8,236 nt of DNA. Source: an uncultured Bacillota bacterium (GTDB lineage: Bacteria; Bacillota; Sulfobacillia; UBA995; UBA9673). Below, in pieces: positions 6,156 to 8,236 of this stretch. Within the stretch, counting starts at the first letter, position 1; each line of letters starts with the position of its first letter. The position numbers were made by a program, and so were the translations under genes. Below the pieces are notes generated by a model. That model was not told the DNA's origin. It did no database searches and was given only the letters and a program-made list of their open reading frames with translations. The DNA is taken from NCBI GenBank assembly GCA_937863905.1, contig CALMHV010000409.1:1-8236 (forward strand), written 5' to 3'.

Positions 6156-7118
6156 GTGGAGGTAGTATCCTTCTGGGCTCTTGCGGCGAGTTTCGTGGCC
6201 ACGGCCCTGGTGGGCGTGGCGGCCGTGCCGCTCCTGGTCCACCTGCGCCTCGGTCAGACGGTCAGGACCGACGGGCCAGCGAGTCACCTGGCCAAGACGG
6301 GGACGCCGACCATGGGCGGGCTCATTTTCGTGCCCATCATCGTCATCGTCACCCTCATCTTGGCCGGGACCAGCCCGTACATCTGGCTCACCCTGGCCAT
6401 GATGGTCGGGTTCGGCCTTCTCGGCCTGGCCGACGATTTCCTCAAGGTCGCCCTGCGCCGGCCCCTGGGCCTTCGCGCCCGTTACAAACTCGTGGTCCAG
6501 GTCGCTCTGGCCGTGCTCCTGGGGTGGGGAGCCAGTTCCCTCCTCGGTCTGGGGACGGCCGTGACCATACCTTTCACCCGGGTCTCCGTCGACCTCGGGG
6601 CTTTTTATATCCCCTTCATCATAGTCCTTGTGCTGGGTTCGACCAACGGCGTGAACCTGACCGATGGTGTCGACGGGCTGGCGGCAGGCATGATGCTGGC
6701 GACCGCGTCCGCCTATGGTCTGGTCGCCTGGGCGGCGGGAGTAGCCAGCATGGGCATTTTCGCCTTCGCGCTGGCCGGAGGGTGCCTGGGGTTCCTGGTC
6801 CACAACTACCACCCGGCGCGCGTCTGGATGGGCGACACGGGTTCCCTGGCCTTGGGCGGGGCCTTGGCGGCCCTGGCCGTGCTCACGCGCACGGAACTGT
6901 GGCTCGTCGTCATCGGAGGGCTCTACGCGGCCGAGGCCCTGTCGGTCATCATCCAGGTCGCCTACTTCCGTCTGACCCGGAAGCGCTTCTTCCGGATGGC
7001 CCCCCTGCATCACCACTTCGAGGTCTCCGGCTGGTCTGAGACGAAGGTCACGACCGTCTTTTGGCTCGTGAACCTCGTCTTGGCCGCCGCGGGCCTGTGG
7101 GGGCTGATGCGGCGATGA
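6156..7118 (+). CDS. mraY: Phospho-MurNAc-pentapeptide transferase
   Basis: Integral membrane enzyme joining phospho-MurNAc-pentapeptide from UDP to undecaprenyl phosphate, making lipid I. From GTG 6156 it has 320 residues, normal for the family, with about ten hydrophobic segments. Family signatures appear in order. HLAKTGTPTMGGL is at 44-56, followed by the catalytic-site aspartate pair in LADDFLK (Asp93-Asp94) and ARYKLVVQ. NLTDGVDG is at 167-174, MGDTGSLALGG starts at 225, and the triple histidine PLHHHFEVSGW is at 285-287. It lies between murF and ftsW, overlapping the ftsW start by ATGA. murD, often the next gene in related clusters, is not there. GTG 6147 would add only three residues. 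Confidence 0.97.
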   Translation: MEVVSFWALAASFVATALVGVAAVPLLVHLRLGQTVRTDGPASHLAKTGTPTMGGLIFVPIIVIVTLILAGTSPYIWLTLAMMVGFGLLGLADDFLKVALRRPLGLRARYKLVVQVALAVLLGWGASSLLGLGTAVTIPFTRVSVDLGAFYIPFIIVLVLGSTNGVNLTDGVDGLAAGMMLATASAYGLVAWAAGVASMGIFAFALAGGCLGFLVHNYHPARVWMGDTGSLALGGALAALAVLTRTELWLVVIGGLYAAEALSVIIQVAYFRLTRKRFFRMAPLHHHFEVSGWSETKVTTVFWLVNLVLAAAGLWGLMRR

Positions 7119-8212
7119 CGCGGCGACAGCCGGATTGGGCCATCCTCGGTTGTGTCCTCACTCTCCTTTCCATCGGTCTTCTGATGGTCGGGAGTTCGAG
7201 TTCGGTCCGGGCCCTGGAGACCCTGAACGACTCCTTCTACTACCTCAAGCGCCAGGCCCTGTGGAGCATCATCGGCCTCGGCGTCATGGCCTGGACGATG
7301 CGGCTCGACTACCAGGTCATCCGCAAGTACGCCCGGGTCTTCTTCCTTCTGACCCTGGTGAGCATCATCGCTGTTCTCATCCCCGGCATCGGGCAGGTCG
7401 CCGGCGGGGCCAGGCGGTGGCTCGTCATCGGTCCGCTTCGGTTCCAGCCCTCCGAACTCATGAAACTGGCCATCGTTGTCTACGTGGCCTGGGCTCTGTC
7501 GCGAGTGCCCGAGCGCGTGAAGAGCTTCACGCGAGGCATCCTGCCCTACGTCATCCTTGTCGGTGTCGTCTTCCTGCTCATCCTCCAACAACCGGACCTC
7601 GGGACGGCGGCGGCCGTGGCCGGGACGGTGGTCCTCATGCTCTTCGCCGCCGGGGCCAGGCTGGGGCACCTGGCCCTGCTCGGCGTGGTTGCCCTGCTTG
7701 GCGGCGCCTACGCCGTTGTCGGCCAGGAGTACCGTCGCAGCCGCTGGGATGCGTACATCAACCCCTTCGCCGACCCGCAAGGCAGCGGCTTTCACATCAT
7801 CCAAGCCCTCTACGCTCTCGGCTCGGGCGGGCTCTTCGGCTTGGGCCTGGGCAATAGCCGCCAGAAGTTCTTCTACCTTCCGGCCGAGCACACGGACTTC
7901 ATCTTCGCCATCCTGGGCGAGGAGATCGGCTTTGTGGGGGCGGTCTTCGTCATCGGCCTGTTCGTCCTTCTGGCCTGGCGCGGCTACAACACGGCGGCCC
8001 GGGCTCCGGACAGCTTCTCTTCGCTCCTGGCCGCGGGTATCACGACGATGATCGTGCTGCAGGCCATGCTCAACATCGCCGTGGTCTGCGGCGTGCTGCC
8101 CATCACCGGAGTGCCCCTGCCCCTGGTGAGCTTCGGGGGGTCATCCCTGGTGCCGACCCTGGCCGGGGTCGGGCTCCTCCTCAACATCTCCAGGCATCGA
8201 GCGCTGGCCTGA
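7115..8212 (+). CDS. ftsW: SEDS peptidoglycan glycosyltransferase FtsW/SpoVE
   Basis: Polytopic SEDS-family membrane protein that polymerises lipid II into glycan strands, working with a class B PBP (here probably the SpoVD-type enzyme upstream). It has 365 residues, close to SpoVE/FtsW length, with about ten membrane segments. Signatures include GARRWLVIGPLRFQPSEL (98-115), LQQPDLGTA (147-155) and YLPAEHTDFIFAILGEE, with the family-invariant Asp261 expected to be catalytic. PLPLVSFGGSSL is at 314-325, and the end is LLNISRHRALA. ATG 7115 overlaps the mraY stop as ATGA, so the two are tightly coupled. A longer frame from 7061 reads into mraY and lacks family support. Vegetative FtsW and sporulation SpoVE cannot be told apart here; position and the short C-terminus fit SpoVE. 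Confidence 0.95.
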   Translation: MTRRQPDWAILGCVLTLLSIGLLMVGSSSSVRALETLNDSFYYLKRQALWSIIGLGVMAWTMRLDYQVIRKYARVFFLLTLVSIIAVLIPGIGQVAGGARRWLVIGPLRFQPSELMKLAIVVYVAWALSRVPERVKSFTRGILPYVILVGVVFLLILQQPDLGTAAAVAGTVVLMLFAAGARLGHLALLGVVALLGGAYAVVGQEYRRSRWDAYINPFADPQGSGFHIIQALYALGSGGLFGLGLGNSRQKFFYLPAEHTDFIFAILGEEIGFVGAVFVIGLFVLLAWRGYNTAARAPDSFSSLLAAGITTMIVLQAMLNIAVVCGVLPITGVPLPLVSFGGSSLVPTLAGVGLLLNISRHRALA

Positions 8213-8235
8213 CCCGGGGACGGCCGAGCCCCGGG
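8213..8235. other. GC hairpin directly after the ftsW stop
   Basis: CCCGGGG (8213-8219) pairs with CCCCGGG (8229-8235) over a nine-base loop, starting at the first base after the TGA. The window ends here, so a following T-run cannot be checked. It repeats the arrangement seen after the spoVD stop. Confidence 0.35.
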
Positions 8236-8236
8236 G

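Noticed and set aside
6011..6202. A minus-strand proline and tyrosine repeat protein (PPPPYPP pattern)
   Set aside because: It is simply the complement of the murF tail repeat, with no ribosome site or independent support.
6598..6625. AT-rich patch CTTTTTATAT as a promoter or terminator
   Set aside because: It encodes an ordinary hydrophobic MraY membrane segment (AFYIPFII) and has no paired promoter box or stem.

Overview
The window is a contiguous, all-plus-strand piece of a dcw (division and cell wall) gene cluster. The order is ftsL-like, class B penicillin-binding protein of SpoVD type, murE, murF, mraY, ftsW/spoVE. The DNA is very GC-rich (roughly 70% by eye) with G/C at most codon third positions. 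The gene order, the SpoVD-like transpeptidase with PASTA domains, a meso-diaminopimelate-type MurE and a SpoVE-like FtsW point to a high-GC member of the spore-forming Firmicutes lineage. Lineage is inferred; no marker gene fixes the species.

Layout: positions 1-738 hold the FtsL-like membrane protein, whose frame is open back to the window edge. SpoVD follows at 753-2867. The only sizeable gap (2868-2951) carries two GC-rich hairpins and a weak ribosome site before murE (2952-4622). murF follows, ending at 6150, and its start is problematic. mraY (about 6156-7118) begins just after murF, and ftsW (7115-8212) overlaps the mraY stop by ATGA. A last hairpin fills 8213-8235.

Together the genes form a lipid I assembly and septal wall pathway. 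MurE and MurF add meso-DAP and D-Ala-D-Ala to the UDP-MurNAc peptide, and MraY moves it onto undecaprenyl phosphate. FtsW polymerises lipid II, SpoVD crosslinks the strands, and FtsL belongs to the division scaffold. MurD, often found between mraY and ftsW in this lineage, is absent here.

No new system was found: every gene belongs to a known family. The points worth a second look are the murF start (non-AUG start, long extension or frameshift), two in-frame tandem repeats (in murE and at the murF tail next to the mraY ribosome site), a SpoVD with two PASTA domains and a conserved cysteine pair, the missing murD, and hairpins directly behind two stop codons. No tRNA, rRNA, CRISPR, insertion sequence or convincing promoter was seen.
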